A stretch of 36,085 nt of DNA from Bacillota bacterium (GTDB lineage Bacteria > Bacillota > Desulfotomaculia > Desulfotomaculales > Desulfallaceae): assembly GCA_023439185.1 (NCBI GenBank), contig JAEXOR010000061.1:1-36085 (forward strand). The letters are read 5' to 3'. Positions 1-6,717 of the stretch are shown in pieces. The notes under the pieces were generated by a model. It was not told the origin of the DNA. It saw only the letters and a list, made by a program, of their open reading frames with translations, and made no database searches. Each line of letters starts with the position of its first letter. The stretch's first letter is position 1. Position numbers and translations under genes: made by a program.

Positions 1-547
1 CCTTGGGAGCTTCCGTTATTTCCTCCTCAGACTCAGATACCTTGGGAGCTTCCGTTATTTCCTCTTCAGGTTCAGTTGCCTCGGAAACTTCCGTTATTTC
101 CTCCTCAGGCTCAGTTACCTCGGGAGCTTCCGTTATTTCCTCTTCAGGCTCAGTTACCTCGGAAACTTCTGCTATTACCTCTTCAGGCTCAGTTACCTTG
201 GGAGTTTCTGCTATTTCCTCTTTCGGCTCTGTTGCTGCCGGTGCTTCTTCCGCCTCATCAATAGTTGCCGCCACCTCGCCGGCGGCGCTTAACGTCGGGG
301 CCGGGTACTTTCTGTCCGCCAGTGTCAGCAGGAACGCGGAGCAAAGGATCATCAGGCAGAATATCACGACCAGGTAACCATAATCGAAAATTGCGGCCAG
401 ATATGGTAAAGTAACTGTGCAGGTGAAAGCAACCAGGGCTATCAGTACCAGTACCGGCGCTGTAACGGCGATAATATGCCGGATTAAAAAGAGCAGGCCG
501 ATGAAGATTAAATTAAACACTAAAATGGCAAGAATAAAGGTCCACAT
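1..547 (-). CDS. Membrane protein with acidic C-terminal tandem repeats, partial at window edge
   Basis: Reading leftwards from an ATG at 547, the frame stays open for 182 codons to the window edge, so the C-terminus is missing. The N-terminus (MWTFILAILVFNLIF...) has three hydrophobic segments at about residues 2-22, 27-48 and 57-77. A short linker follows, and from residue 104 there are six 13-residue acidic repeats of the pattern E-V-T-E-P-E-E-E-I-T-E-A-P. A GGAG lies about 10 nt before the ATG. I do not recognise the family. The topology suggests a small membrane anchor with a highly negative, probably disordered tail. The repetitive plus-strand ORF over the same bases is its serine-rich shadow; the minus reading has the TM segments, ATG and SD. 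Function unknown. Confidence 0.72.
   Translation of the reverse strand, partial: MWTFILAILVFNLIFIGLLFLIRHIIAVTAPVLVLIALVAFTCTVTLPYLAAIFDYGYLVVIFCLMILCSAFLLTLADRKYPAPTLSAAGEVAATIDEAEEAPAATEPKEEIAETPKVTEPEEVIAEVSEVTEPEEEITEAPEVTEPEEEITEVSEATEPEEEITEAPKVSESEEEITEAPK
5..238 (-). repeat. Six tandem 39-bp in-frame repeats (acidic 13-residue units)
   Basis: Six consecutive 39-bp units occupy 5-238, each encoding one copy of a Glu-rich 13-residue motif in the minus-strand membrane protein. Units differ by a few substitutions (A/V, P/S, K/E) and the array may continue past the left edge. Because the unit is a multiple of three, copy-number change would lengthen or shorten the tail without frameshift. 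Confidence 0.85.
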
Positions 548-580
548 GGTTTATTAACTCCATGTATTTGTTTTAGGTTT

Positions 581-600
581 TTTTCGACCTTGTTCGAAAA
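581..600. promoter_or_regulatory. Inverted repeat upstream of the left-edge membrane gene
   Basis: TTTTCGA at 581-587 and its exact reverse complement TCGAAAA at 594-600 are separated by 6 nt. The site lies 34 nt upstream of the minus-strand ATG at 547, where a repressor operator could sit. It is not a good match to the Bacillus LexA box, whose half-site spacing differs. Regulatory role is inferred from position only. Confidence 0.3.
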
Positions 601-785
601 TTTTCCTTTAAAAGCAAAAAAATCTTTTATATTTCATACATAAACACAAAAAAATTCAGGCAGGGATTACATGCTCCGGCCCGGAAATAGAAATGTTAAG
701 CTCTTATTATTATTGTCGTACACCCGAGGCCGGAGGTTAATAAGGAAAGTATAAAAAAATGCCTGAAAGACAGGGAGGGTTATAA

Positions 786-1619
786 ATGGTTTTTGATTTT
801 CAAAAAGGGGTGCTGAATAAGCTGGAAACGGACACCCTGGAAGAACTGGGGCCGGACCACGCCTTTGAATTTTCATGTAACGACGAATGCATGGGACGGT
901 GCTGCCGTAAAATAACCATTCTGCTTGAGCCCTGGGATATTGAAGTGATGTCCAGGCACCTGGACCTGCCGGGGCAAAAATTCTTCACCACTTACTGCCG
1001 GATGGAGCTGGACCGCCAGGCGGGCTGGCCATCGGTGTGGCTGGCTCATGCCGCCGAAGGGCCGTGCGCGTTTATGCTGCAGGACGGCAAATGTTCAATT
1101 TACCCGGCCCGGTCGGGTAACTGCCGCACTTTTCCCCTGGGCCGCGCCGTCCGCTATGTTAAAGAAGGGCAATTAGACAAAGCCCGTCGGGATGAACGGT
1201 TGTTTATGGTGGATCGGATGCAGTTTTGTCTGGGAGGCCGGGAGGGAAAAACCTGGACGGTCAAGGAATGGCTGGATGACGCCGATGTTTTTACCTGGTA
1301 CCGGATGTCGGACCAGTATACCGAACTGGTGGATTACGCCATGCGGGAGCTGTCCGTCCGGCGTTGGATGAACGACAATGTTTTGCGGATGGTGATTCCG
1401 TTTTTATACGCGCCGGATATCCTGCGCAAGCGGTTGGACGCCGCCGCGGAGGAAGTTGGACACGAGGAATTCCACCGGCGGCGCATGGAAGCGATCAGGC
1501 TCATTCTCACCGATCTGGCTGCCGGGTTTGGTTTCGGACCCCGGGCCGGCAAAGGCGCGGCCGGTAATTCCGGCAGCCTCATGGACCGGGTGGGCAGCAT
1601 ACTGGCTCGGGGCAAGTAA
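786..1619 (+). CDS. YkgJ-family cysteine-cluster protein
   Basis: A 277-residue protein of the YkgJ/CxxCxxCC (UPF0153) family, annotated as zinc- or iron-chelating but without a settled function. The first cluster is C31-x3-C35-x3-C39-C40. A second region near residues 94-117 has the usual GPC-x8-C-x-IYPxRxxxCRxFP arrangement, so all expected cysteines are present. The N-terminal cluster is followed by the conserved acidic WDIEVM stretch. No signal peptide or membrane segment is visible, so it is likely cytoplasmic. A GGGAGG about 7 nt upstream supports the ATG at 786. It is longer than minimal members because of an extra ~100-residue helical C-terminus. It stands alone; the next gene is convergent. 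Confidence 0.8.
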   Translation: MVFDFQKGVLNKLETDTLEELGPDHAFEFSCNDECMGRCCRKITILLEPWDIEVMSRHLDLPGQKFFTTYCRMELDRQAGWPSVWLAHAAEGPCAFMLQDGKCSIYPARSGNCRTFPLGRAVRYVKEGQLDKARRDERLFMVDRMQFCLGGREGKTWTVKEWLDDADVFTWYRMSDQYTELVDYAMRELSVRRWMNDNVLRMVIPFLYAPDILRKRLDAAAEEVGHEEFHRRRMEAIRLILTDLAAGFGFGPRAGKGAAGNSGSLMDRVGSILARGK

Positions 1620-1634
1620 ACAGGAGAAACAGGG

Positions 1635-1696
1635 GGGTCAGGTCTCAACTTAACTAACTTTTAAAAAAGACAAGTTAGTTAAGTTGAGGCTGACCC
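1635..1696. repeat. Long hairpin, REP-like element or bidirectional terminator
   Basis: A 17-bp perfect inverted repeat (1644-1660 with 1672-1688, 11-nt A-rich loop) is extended by GGGTCAG (1635-1641) pairing with CTGACCC (1690-1696) after a small internal loop. It fills the gap between the convergent YkgJ and peptide-binding protein genes. The outer GGGTCAGGTCT is the kind of sequence seen in dispersed REP-like palindromes associated with IS200-type transposases; that link is from memory. It could also simply terminate both genes. Confidence 0.6.
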
Positions 1697-1708
1697 TTTA
1701 GCGCCCAA

Positions 1709-3334
1709 TTACCGCACGCTTACGGTATTTAATTGTTCCATCCCCGTGGGATGCGGATTGTATCCCCGGACATATTTCATCAGCACCAACGGCTGGGTGG
1801 AGTGGACCAGGGGAACCCACGGGGCGTCCTCGTGGATAATCGCCTGGGCCTGCCTGTAAAGGGCGGACCGGTTGTCCCGGTTTATTTCCCGCTGGGCCCG
1901 GATTAACAAATCATGGACTTGATTGTTCTTGTAAAAAGCATAGTTGCTGGAGCTGCCCTTGACGGCGTTGTCCTTATCCAGCAGGGTGTAAATAAAGTTG
2001 TCGGGGTCGCCGTTATCGCCCGTCCAACCCATCAGGATCATGTCGTGCTCGCCCTTTTCCGCCTGCTCCAGGTAAATATCCCAATCAAAAGTGGCAATTT
2101 CGACTTCAATACCCACGGCGGCCAGGTCTGTCCGGATGGCTTCCGCGATTTTTTGGCCCTGTGGTATGTAAGCCCGGCTAACAGGCATGTACCACAGGGT
2201 TGTTTTAAATCCCCCGGGATATCCGGCCTGGGCCAGCATTGCTTTGGCCTTCTCCGGGTCATATTCGTAACCTTCCACATCATCATTATAGCCCCACATG
2301 GCGGGGGGAAGCGGGTTCTTGGCGGGTTTGGCCAGTCCGGCATAAAGGTCGTCAATAATGGCCTTTTTGTTTACGGCATGGTTGATCGCCCGGCGTACCT
2401 CCTTATTGTTAAAGGGTTTTTTAGCGGTGTTCATGGCCAGGTAGCCGACGTCCATGCCGGGCCTCGGGAACACCTGGAGCCGGTCGTTGGCCCCGGCTGC
2501 GACCAGGTCGTCGGGGTTTAAGCCGTCCATCATGTCGATGGCGCCGGCCTGCAGTTCCAGGAAGCGGGCCGAGTCGTCCGGGATGGAGCGGAAAACCAGG
2601 GCATCAACCTTGGCTGTTTCGCCCCAGTAAGCATCGTTCCTCACCAGGGTGATCTTATCGTCTTTGATCCATTCCGCGAACTTGAAGGGGCCGGTGCCCA
2701 CGGGATTTTCGTAGAAATCAGCGCCGTATTTCTCCAGCGCCGCCGGACTGGCGATGGCGAAGGGAAACATAGCCAGGTTCTGGATAAAGGGGGCGTACGG
2801 CTCCCGCAGGGTGAATTGCACCTGGTAATCGCCGGTGGCCTCCACCTTGGTCACTATACTGTCCGGGGCGTAACCGTTGAACATATAGGACCAGTATTTG
2901 CATTTACCGCTATTCAGCGGGTTGTCCATGTTCATCCAGCGCTCGACGTTGGCGATCACCGCCGCGGCGGTGAGTTCGGCGCCGTCGTGAAATTTTACTC
3001 CCCGGCGCAGGTTGAACGTCCACACGGTGCCGTCTTTGGAAACACTCCAGTCGGCGGCCAGGGCCGCGCGCACCGCGGTGCCGTCCGGTTCAAATTCCAC
3101 CAGGGTGTCGAATATATTAACGGTTACCTTGCCGGATTCATTGTCGGTGACGATGGCCGGGTCAAGGCCCCTGGAGTCGCCGCCGCGACCCAAAACCAGG
3201 GTATTCTCCGCTTTGCCTGTTGCCGGCGCGGGTTTATCGTCAATGGCGACGTCTTTCAAATTGCCGCATCCGGATATGAGCATGATCGTCGCCAGCAAGA
3301 GCACGACGCCGAATAATACAAATCCCTTTTTCAC
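1709..3334 (-). CDS. ABC transporter substrate-binding lipoprotein (peptide/nickel family, SBP_bac_5)
   Basis: A 541-residue extracellular solute-binding protein of the peptide/nickel type. The N-terminus has a lysine-rich start, a hydrophobic stretch and a lipobox ending LISGC, so it should be lipid-anchored outside the membrane. Family hallmarks include the early LVLGRGGDSRGLDPAI segment, the domain around VKFHDGAELTAAAV, VGTGPFKF, and the C-terminal YRQAQAIIHEDAPWVPLVH. I chose the GTG at 3334 because GGGGAGG lies 9 nt upstream and the signal peptide then begins MKKGF; an upstream in-frame ATG at 3367 lacks this. No permease or ATPase partner is adjacent, so it is an orphan binding protein here. 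The ligand cannot be read from sequence. Confidence 0.88.
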   Translation of the reverse strand: MKKGFVLFGVVLLLATIMLISGCGNLKDVAIDDKPAPATGKAENTLVLGRGGDSRGLDPAIVTDNESGKVTVNIFDTLVEFEPDGTAVRAALAADWSVSKDGTVWTFNLRRGVKFHDGAELTAAAVIANVERWMNMDNPLNSGKCKYWSYMFNGYAPDSIVTKVEATGDYQVQFTLREPYAPFIQNLAMFPFAIASPAALEKYGADFYENPVGTGPFKFAEWIKDDKITLVRNDAYWGETAKVDALVFRSIPDDSARFLELQAGAIDMMDGLNPDDLVAAGANDRLQVFPRPGMDVGYLAMNTAKKPFNNKEVRRAINHAVNKKAIIDDLYAGLAKPAKNPLPPAMWGYNDDVEGYEYDPEKAKAMLAQAGYPGGFKTTLWYMPVSRAYIPQGQKIAEAIRTDLAAVGIEVEIATFDWDIYLEQAEKGEHDMILMGWTGDNGDPDNFIYTLLDKDNAVKGSSSNYAFYKNNQVHDLLIRAQREINRDNRSALYRQAQAIIHEDAPWVPLVHSTQPLVLMKYVRGYNPHPTGMEQLNTVSVR

Positions 3335-3514
3335 CGTAATTTGCCTCCCCTTGGTTAAAAACAACATAATATATTATTTGCCGGTCGCCGGTGCAAATCC
3401 TATTACCGTTGCTTAATAATGTTGAAATACGAAAAACTTAAGCCGTATTTTTGATCCGGCCGGCGCCGATAATAGATACAATCAATCACTAAAAACTAAA
3501 CGGAGGGATCAAAT

Positions 3515-3688
3515 ATGTCCAAGTCCAAGTACCTTTCAGATAAAACCAAGTATGAATTTGCCCAGGAGCTGGGGGTTGCGGACCAGGTGACCCCTGGAGG
3601 CAGCCTTTACTTCGGCAATCTCAGTTCCAAAGACTGCGGTAATTTTGTAAAACTGGCCCTCAGTAAAGTAGGGCAATCAAAGGTCTGA
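3515..3688 (+). CDS. Small acid-soluble spore protein, alpha/beta type
   Basis: A 57-residue protein beginning MSKSKYLSDKTKYEFAQELG. The KYEFAQELGV segment matches the GPR-protease cleavage region of alpha/beta SASPs (E-[FI]-A-x-E-[LF]-G). The following GNLSSKDCGNFVKLAL resembles the second conserved SASP block, though shortened. Such proteins coat DNA in the forespore and are degraded at germination. The ATG has CGGAGGGATC about 7 nt upstream, and a strong terminator follows 20 nt after the stop. No forespore sigma-G promoter is clear to me in the upstream ~100 bp. A GC-rich clostridial spore-former is the natural context. Truncation of the second block makes the call probable rather than certain. 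Confidence 0.7.
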   Translation: MSKSKYLSDKTKYEFAQELGVADQVTPGGSLYFGNLSSKDCGNFVKLALSKVGQSKV

Positions 3689-3707
3689 CATAAGCTGCAG
3701 ACAGGAG

Positions 3708-3731
3708 AACCGCCCCCGGGGCGGTTTTTTT
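3708..3731 (+). terminator. Rho-independent terminator after the spore protein gene
   Basis: ACCGCCC and GGGCGGT form a short GC-rich stem immediately followed by seven T residues (3725-3731), about 20 nt after the SASP stop codon. Confidence 0.85.
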
Positions 3732-3811
3732 GTGCCGCCGGAGCGATATTTTAAAACTTTGTAAAATTTACTATAGACGTGACAGGCGGGGTTTTGTACA
3801 ATGAAGACAAG

Positions 3812-3827
3812 CGGTCTGACAAGACCG
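3812..3827 (+). promoter_or_regulatory. Small hairpin in the ferredoxin 5' leader
   Basis: CGGTCT-GACA-AGACCG is a perfect 6-bp stem with a tetraloop about 50 nt before the ferredoxin start. It could stabilise the transcript or be a protein-binding site. No T-run follows, so it is not an intrinsic terminator. Confidence 0.35.
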
Positions 3828-3876
3828 GAGGGGTAACCCTTAATACTAATTTTGTGGGAGAGGGAGGCAAAAAGTT

Positions 3877-4065
3877 ATGTTCGTAGTTGAAATTGATGCG
3901 GACAAATGTGAAGGTTGCGGCGAATGCACAGAGTCCTGCCCGGCTGACATCCTCGGCATGGAAGGTGATAAGGCTACTGTTACCGGTGATCCCACCGACT
4001 GCCTGGGCTGTGAGACCTGTGTCAGCGTATGTCCCAATGAAGCCATCACATTAACCGAACAGTAA
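3877..4065 (+). CDS. 2[4Fe-4S] bacterial-type ferredoxin
   Basis: A 62-residue electron carrier with two complete cluster motifs: C11-x2-C14-x2-C17-x3-C21-P and C42-x2-C45-x2-C48-x3-C52-P. This matches clostridial low-potential ferredoxins in length and spacing. It would serve as a cytoplasmic electron shuttle between oxidoreductases and hydrogenase or similar partners. A GGGAGG about 10 nt upstream supports the ATG. It is monocistronic: preceded by a leader with a small hairpin and followed by a clear terminator. The partner enzyme is not in the window. Confidence 0.95.
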   Translation: MFVVEIDADKCEGCGECTESCPADILGMEGDKATVTGDPTDCLGCETCVSVCPNEAITLTEQ

Positions 4066-4090
4066 GTTAGTAAGTCAATTTAAAACCCAC

Positions 4091-4130
4091 AAAAACCCAT
4101 ATCCGCACGGACATGGGTTTTTATTTTTTT
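4091..4130 (+). terminator. Terminator after ferredoxin
   Basis: AAACCCAT (4093-4100) pairs with ATGGGTTT (4113-4120), with an inner TCCG/CGGA stem, and is followed by a T-rich run to 4130. Confidence 0.9.
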
Positions 4131-4230
4131 CGTTATTCAGCCCCTGCTAAATGATGTCAAGAAGCGACATTATAAATTGTTGTTGTTGGAGCAGAATATG
4201 CCTTATCATATTTTTGTGGGGGTGAACTGA

Positions 4231-4911
4231 TTGTACTACATCGCCGGGATAACCGAAGACGGTTATGAAAAAGCATGTGACTTCGGTTTCGACATGATTG
4301 AGCGGATTCTACTGGACGATATTTTAACCAAGTTGCCCGGACAGATGTCCGGCAGGATTGTAAAAGCTAAAAGGTTCTCATATTTCGGCGTTAAACCGGA
4401 ACTGCCTGTGGAACGAATGTTGGGGATGACAGCGGGACGCCTTGTTGCCGAGTGCAATATCAATGTAAGCAGGGAGACCTGCCTGGCTACCGTGATCAGC
4501 AGGGAAGACCTGACGACGGTGTTAAAGCGCGGCTTGATCAGAGTATTAAACTCCAGCCGCTGGCGATGCGAGCCCGTTTTTGTTCAACACAACCTGTTTA
4601 GTGACGTCGTTGTGTTCAGCCCCGGTTTTTTGTACGAGATGCTGGGCCGGGAAAAGTACGGGGTCTGGGACCACGACGAAGATAAAACCCGTGCCCTGAG
4701 GGTATTATATAAGTTTATTAATTTTCTTATTGAAAATGACGACCTGCGTTACGTGATCCTTTATAACGAGCTGATATGCCCACACTGGGAAGCATCCGGG
4801 GAGATACACTTCAACAACCGGGGCGAACTGGTGCATTTCAACTATTTTGGTCCGGGAAACGGACAGTTTTACAAGTATTATCCCCAGGTGGAGGCCTGGG
4901 AGCGCAGGTAA
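4231..4911 (+). CDS. Hypothetical protein, 226 residues
   Basis: I do not recognise this family. The frame starts with TTG at 4231 (MYYIAGITEDGYEKAC), supported by GGGGGTGA 4-5 nt upstream. The protein is soluble in appearance, without signal peptide or membrane segments. It has a mixed alpha/beta composition, scattered cysteines with no metal-binding spacing, and an aromatic C-terminal half (VHFNYFGPGNGQFYKYYPQ). It lies between a ferredoxin terminator and the HIT gene, in the same orientation as both and 105 nt before HIT, so cotranscription with HIT is possible. Codon usage and GC look like the surrounding chromosome, which argues for a real resident gene. Confidence 0.7.
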   Translation: MYYIAGITEDGYEKACDFGFDMIERILLDDILTKLPGQMSGRIVKAKRFSYFGVKPELPVERMLGMTAGRLVAECNINVSRETCLATVISREDLTTVLKRGLIRVLNSSRWRCEPVFVQHNLFSDVVVFSPGFLYEMLGREKYGVWDHDEDKTRALRVLYKFINFLIENDDLRYVILYNELICPHWEASGEIHFNNRGELVHFNYFGPGNGQFYKYYPQVEAWERR

Positions 4912-5016
4912 TCTGCAGGATTTGCCTCACGTACCGTAGAACATTCAGTTTATGCTTAAAGAGAGTGTTCCTTTTCGAACATCCTCTTCAACAGCAGGGA
5001 CAGGAGGCAGATATAC

Positions 5017-5505
5017 ATGGACAGGCTATGGGCGCCGTGGCGCAGCGTATACATAGGCAAGGATCAGGGCTCAGGCTGTATTTTTTGCAGCAAACTGGAA
5101 GCCGGCGCGGAACAGGACCGCGAAAACCACGTGCTTTACCGGGGAGACAAGGTTTTCGTAATCCTCAATATTTATCCCTACAATAGCGGGCACTTACTGG
5201 TGGCCCCCAAACGGCATGTGGGCGACATTGAGGAACTGGATGAAGGGGAAATGCTGGAGCTATTCGCCGTCACCGGCAAAATGGTGGGTCTGCACCGCAA
5301 GGTCTTCAGCCCGCATGGATTCAACGTGGGCATCAACCTGGGTAAAGTCGCGGGCGCCGGGATTCCCGGCCACCTGCACATTCATATCGTTCCCCGCTGG
5401 GAGGGCGATAATAATTTTATGCCCGTATTGGGAGACGTGCGGGTGATATCCGAAGCGCTGGACCACACCTACGATAAACTTAAAGCAGCAATATCGGTTT
5501 CTTAA
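5017..5505 (+). CDS. HIT-family nucleotide hydrolase/transferase
   Basis: A 162-residue histidine-triad protein. The catalytic triad H119-L-H121-I-H123-I-V sits in GHLHIHIVPRW near the C-terminus, and the upstream NIYPYNSGHLLVAPKRHV segment is the standard HIT fold strand-loop. C21 and C24 near the N-terminus with nearby histidines match the zinc-binding subgroup related to Ap4A-hydrolase/FHIT-like enzymes. HIT proteins hydrolyse or transfer nucleotidyl groups from dinucleoside polyphosphates or adenylated substrates; the exact substrate is not predictable. ACAGGAGGCAG upstream of the ATG gives a good ribosome site. A terminator follows directly. Confidence 0.93.
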   Translation: MDRLWAPWRSVYIGKDQGSGCIFCSKLEAGAEQDRENHVLYRGDKVFVILNIYPYNSGHLLVAPKRHVGDIEELDEGEMLELFAVTGKMVGLHRKVFSPHGFNVGINLGKVAGAGIPGHLHIHIVPRWEGDNNFMPVLGDVRVISEALDHTYDKLKAAISVS

Positions 5506-5510
5506 ATAAC

Positions 5511-5545
5511 AGCCCTTGCCATTGCTCCGGCAAGGGCTTATAATT
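5511..5545 (+). terminator. Terminator after the HIT gene
   Basis: AGCCCTTGCC (5511-5520) pairs perfectly with GGCAAGGGCT (5529-5538) around an 8-nt loop. The tail TATAATTG is only weakly T-rich, but the position 5 nt after the stop fits termination. Confidence 0.7.
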
Positions 5546-5693
5546 GTGGGGTCGGTTTAAAATTTACCGGAATAAAATTGCCGGCGCCGGGTAACATTAA
5601 ACATCGGGTGTCATTTCCAGCCTCTACTTTCTTGACTTCACCCGGTGCATGTGATAATATACTTATTGCGCTGGTTAGGCCGGTTGCTAATAT

Positions 5694-5771
5694 GGTGGGT
5701 GTAGCTCAGGCGGTTAGAGTACCAGATTGTGGCTCTGGGGGTCGTGGGTTCGAGTCCCATCACCCACCCCA
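5694..5771 (+). tRNA. tRNA-His (anticodon GTG)
   Basis: Cloverleaf with acceptor GTGGGTG/CACCCAC, the extra 5' G typical of tRNA-His at 5694 opposite C73, D-arm GCTC, anticodon loop containing GTG, T-arm with TTCGAGT, and an encoded CCA end at 5769-5771. First of three clustered tRNA genes. Confidence 0.95.
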
Positions 5772-5784
5772 TCCAAAATAATAC

Positions 5785-5859
5785 TGGGGCGTAGCCAAGT
5801 GGTAAGGCAGCGGGCTTTGGACTCGCCACCCGTTGGTTCGAATCCAGCCGCCCCAGCCA
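5785..5859 (+). tRNA. tRNA-Gln (anticodon TTG)
   Basis: Acceptor TGGGGCG pairs with CGCCCCA, the anticodon loop CTTTGGA gives TTG, the T-loop TTCGAAT is canonical, and CCA is encoded at 5857-5859. It follows tRNA-His by 13 nt. Confidence 0.95.
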
Positions 5860-5870
5860 GAATTACAACT

Positions 5871-5897
5871 TGCGGCCGCTATTTTAAAGCGGCCGCA
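5871..5897 (+). other. Perfect hairpin between tRNA-Gln and tRNA-Lys
   Basis: TGCGGCCGCT and AGCGGCCGCA form a 10-bp GC-rich stem around a 7-nt A/T loop. It lies 11 nt after tRNA-Gln and 5 nt before tRNA-Lys. There is no T-run, so it may guide processing of a polycistronic tRNA transcript or attenuate it. Confidence 0.55.
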
Positions 5898-5902
5898 TTC
5901 AA

Positions 5903-5978
5903 GACCCATTAGCTCAGTTGGTAGAGCACCTGACTTTTAATCAGGGTGTCCCGCGTTCGAGTCGCGGATGGGTCACCA
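5903..5978 (+). tRNA. tRNA-Lys (anticodon TTT)
   Basis: Acceptor GACCCAT pairs with ATGGGTC, the D-loop is AGTTGGTAGAGC, the anticodon loop CTTTTAA gives TTT, the T-loop is TTCGAGT and CCA is encoded at 5976-5978. It is the last gene before the AT-rich CRISPR-Cas region. Confidence 0.96.
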
Positions 5979-5982
5979 GAAG

Positions 5983-6016
5983 AACCCCGCAGTGTTGTGA
6001 AACTGCGGGGTTTTTT
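5983..6016 (+). terminator. Terminator of the tRNA cluster
   Basis: AACCCCGCAGT (5983-5993) pairs with ACTGCGGGGTT (6002-6012), followed by T residues to 6016. The T-run overlaps the stop codon of a minus-strand ORF remnant. Confidence 0.92.
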
Positions 6017-6314
6017 AGCGTAAAATTTCTTTACTTAGCAGGGCGAACGCCTTTCTCATTTGCTGTATGCGTCGAATTTTGTCCATATCGATTGCTTGTC
6101 GGTCAGTGTTAGCGTTACTCTGTTTTATAGCCATTTCCCATGCGTCACCGTACCATTGAAACAGTTCGGATAAGTCAGTTTTTCTCCATTTACTTTGTAC
6201 TTGTGTCTCCCAGGTATTAAATAATTTCCACTGGTTATGTCTTGTTATTAGATGATTTTGTATTGGGACATAAATTGAATAATCTCCCCAGTATGTCGGA
6301 TATATAAACTTATT
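6015..6314 (-). pseudogene. Start-less ORF remnant, 99 codons
   Basis: On the minus strand the frame from 6314 to a TAA at 6015 encodes NKFIYPTYWGDYSIYV... and ends RKAFALLSKEILR. Amino-acid composition (several Trp, Lys/Gln/Glu-rich helical end) looks like real protein rather than noise. There is an in-frame stop just upstream and no ATG, GTG or TTG near the N-terminus; the first in-frame Met comes about halfway in. I read it as the 3' remnant of a decayed or deleted gene. Family unknown. Its stop abuts the tRNA terminator, so the insertion or deletion that left it reached right up to the tRNA-Lys gene. Confidence 0.4.
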
Positions 6315-6717
6315 TTATCGCACTTCTTGTGTGTTAGAAAATTGGGTATGTTCGTTCATACAGCAAAAACACCTGACTTTTGCAGCAAGAACGTATAAAA
6401 ACAGCCCCCAAGCCCAGTAATCATGGGGGTTTAAGGCTGTTATACCTTATCACAAAATTGTAGTGTAAAACCGAGATCCATGCGATGATCAGAAAATACG
6501 CCTGGATATGGTCTTGCTTGGAAACATAAACAGGACGAGCCTCCAGATCGCTTGGTGGGGGTTTTTATATTTATGGAAGGATTATGCGAAAATTATGTGG
6601 AAATAAGTAATAGCACCGAGTAGAGCAAAAAAATCTGCCGGTGTTTTTTTAATGACAAGTATTTGTCTGTAAGATTTGTTATTGTTGAATCATTATAACT
6701 TAAAGGAAGACGGTTAA
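6315..6717. other. Gene-free 400-bp region upstream of cas3, with hairpins
   Basis: I find no convincing ORF here. A two-tier stem-loop is formed by AACAGCC (6400-6406) with GGCTGTT (6435-6441), enclosing CCCCCA pairing with TGGGGG. Near 6613-6655, CACCG/CGGTG with a loop of about 20 nt is followed by a T7 run, resembling a weak plus-strand terminator. AT content is high, as in the cas genes. The cas promoter must lie here, but I cannot assign -35/-10 boxes confidently; TATAAC at 6694-6699 is one possible -10. A small RNA between the hairpins is possible but unproven. Confidence 0.4.

Noticed and set aside
3..377. Plus-strand serine-rich 124-codon ORF
   Set aside because: It is the shadow of the 39-bp repeats. 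The minus-strand reading has TM helices, an SD and an ATG.
581..600. LexA (SOS) box at the TTTTCGA/TCGAAAA inverted repeat
   Set aside because: Half-sites and spacing do not fit the GAAC-N4-GTTC form, so it is kept only as an unspecified inverted repeat.
5578..6112. Short ORFs across the tRNA cluster
   Set aside because: They overlap three complete tRNA genes and a terminator.
6520..6540. Possible degenerate CRISPR repeat (GCTTGGAAAC) upstream of cas3, as in CreA-type guard RNAs
   Set aside because: Only about 8 of 12 terminal positions match the repeat end and the hairpin half is absent.
6611..6660. GCACCGAGT and a T-run resembling the 3' hairpin of a Cas9 tracrRNA
   Set aside because: There is no cas9, the stem is interrupted by a loop of about 20 nt, and nothing here is complementary to the array repeat. 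It is a chance resemblance.
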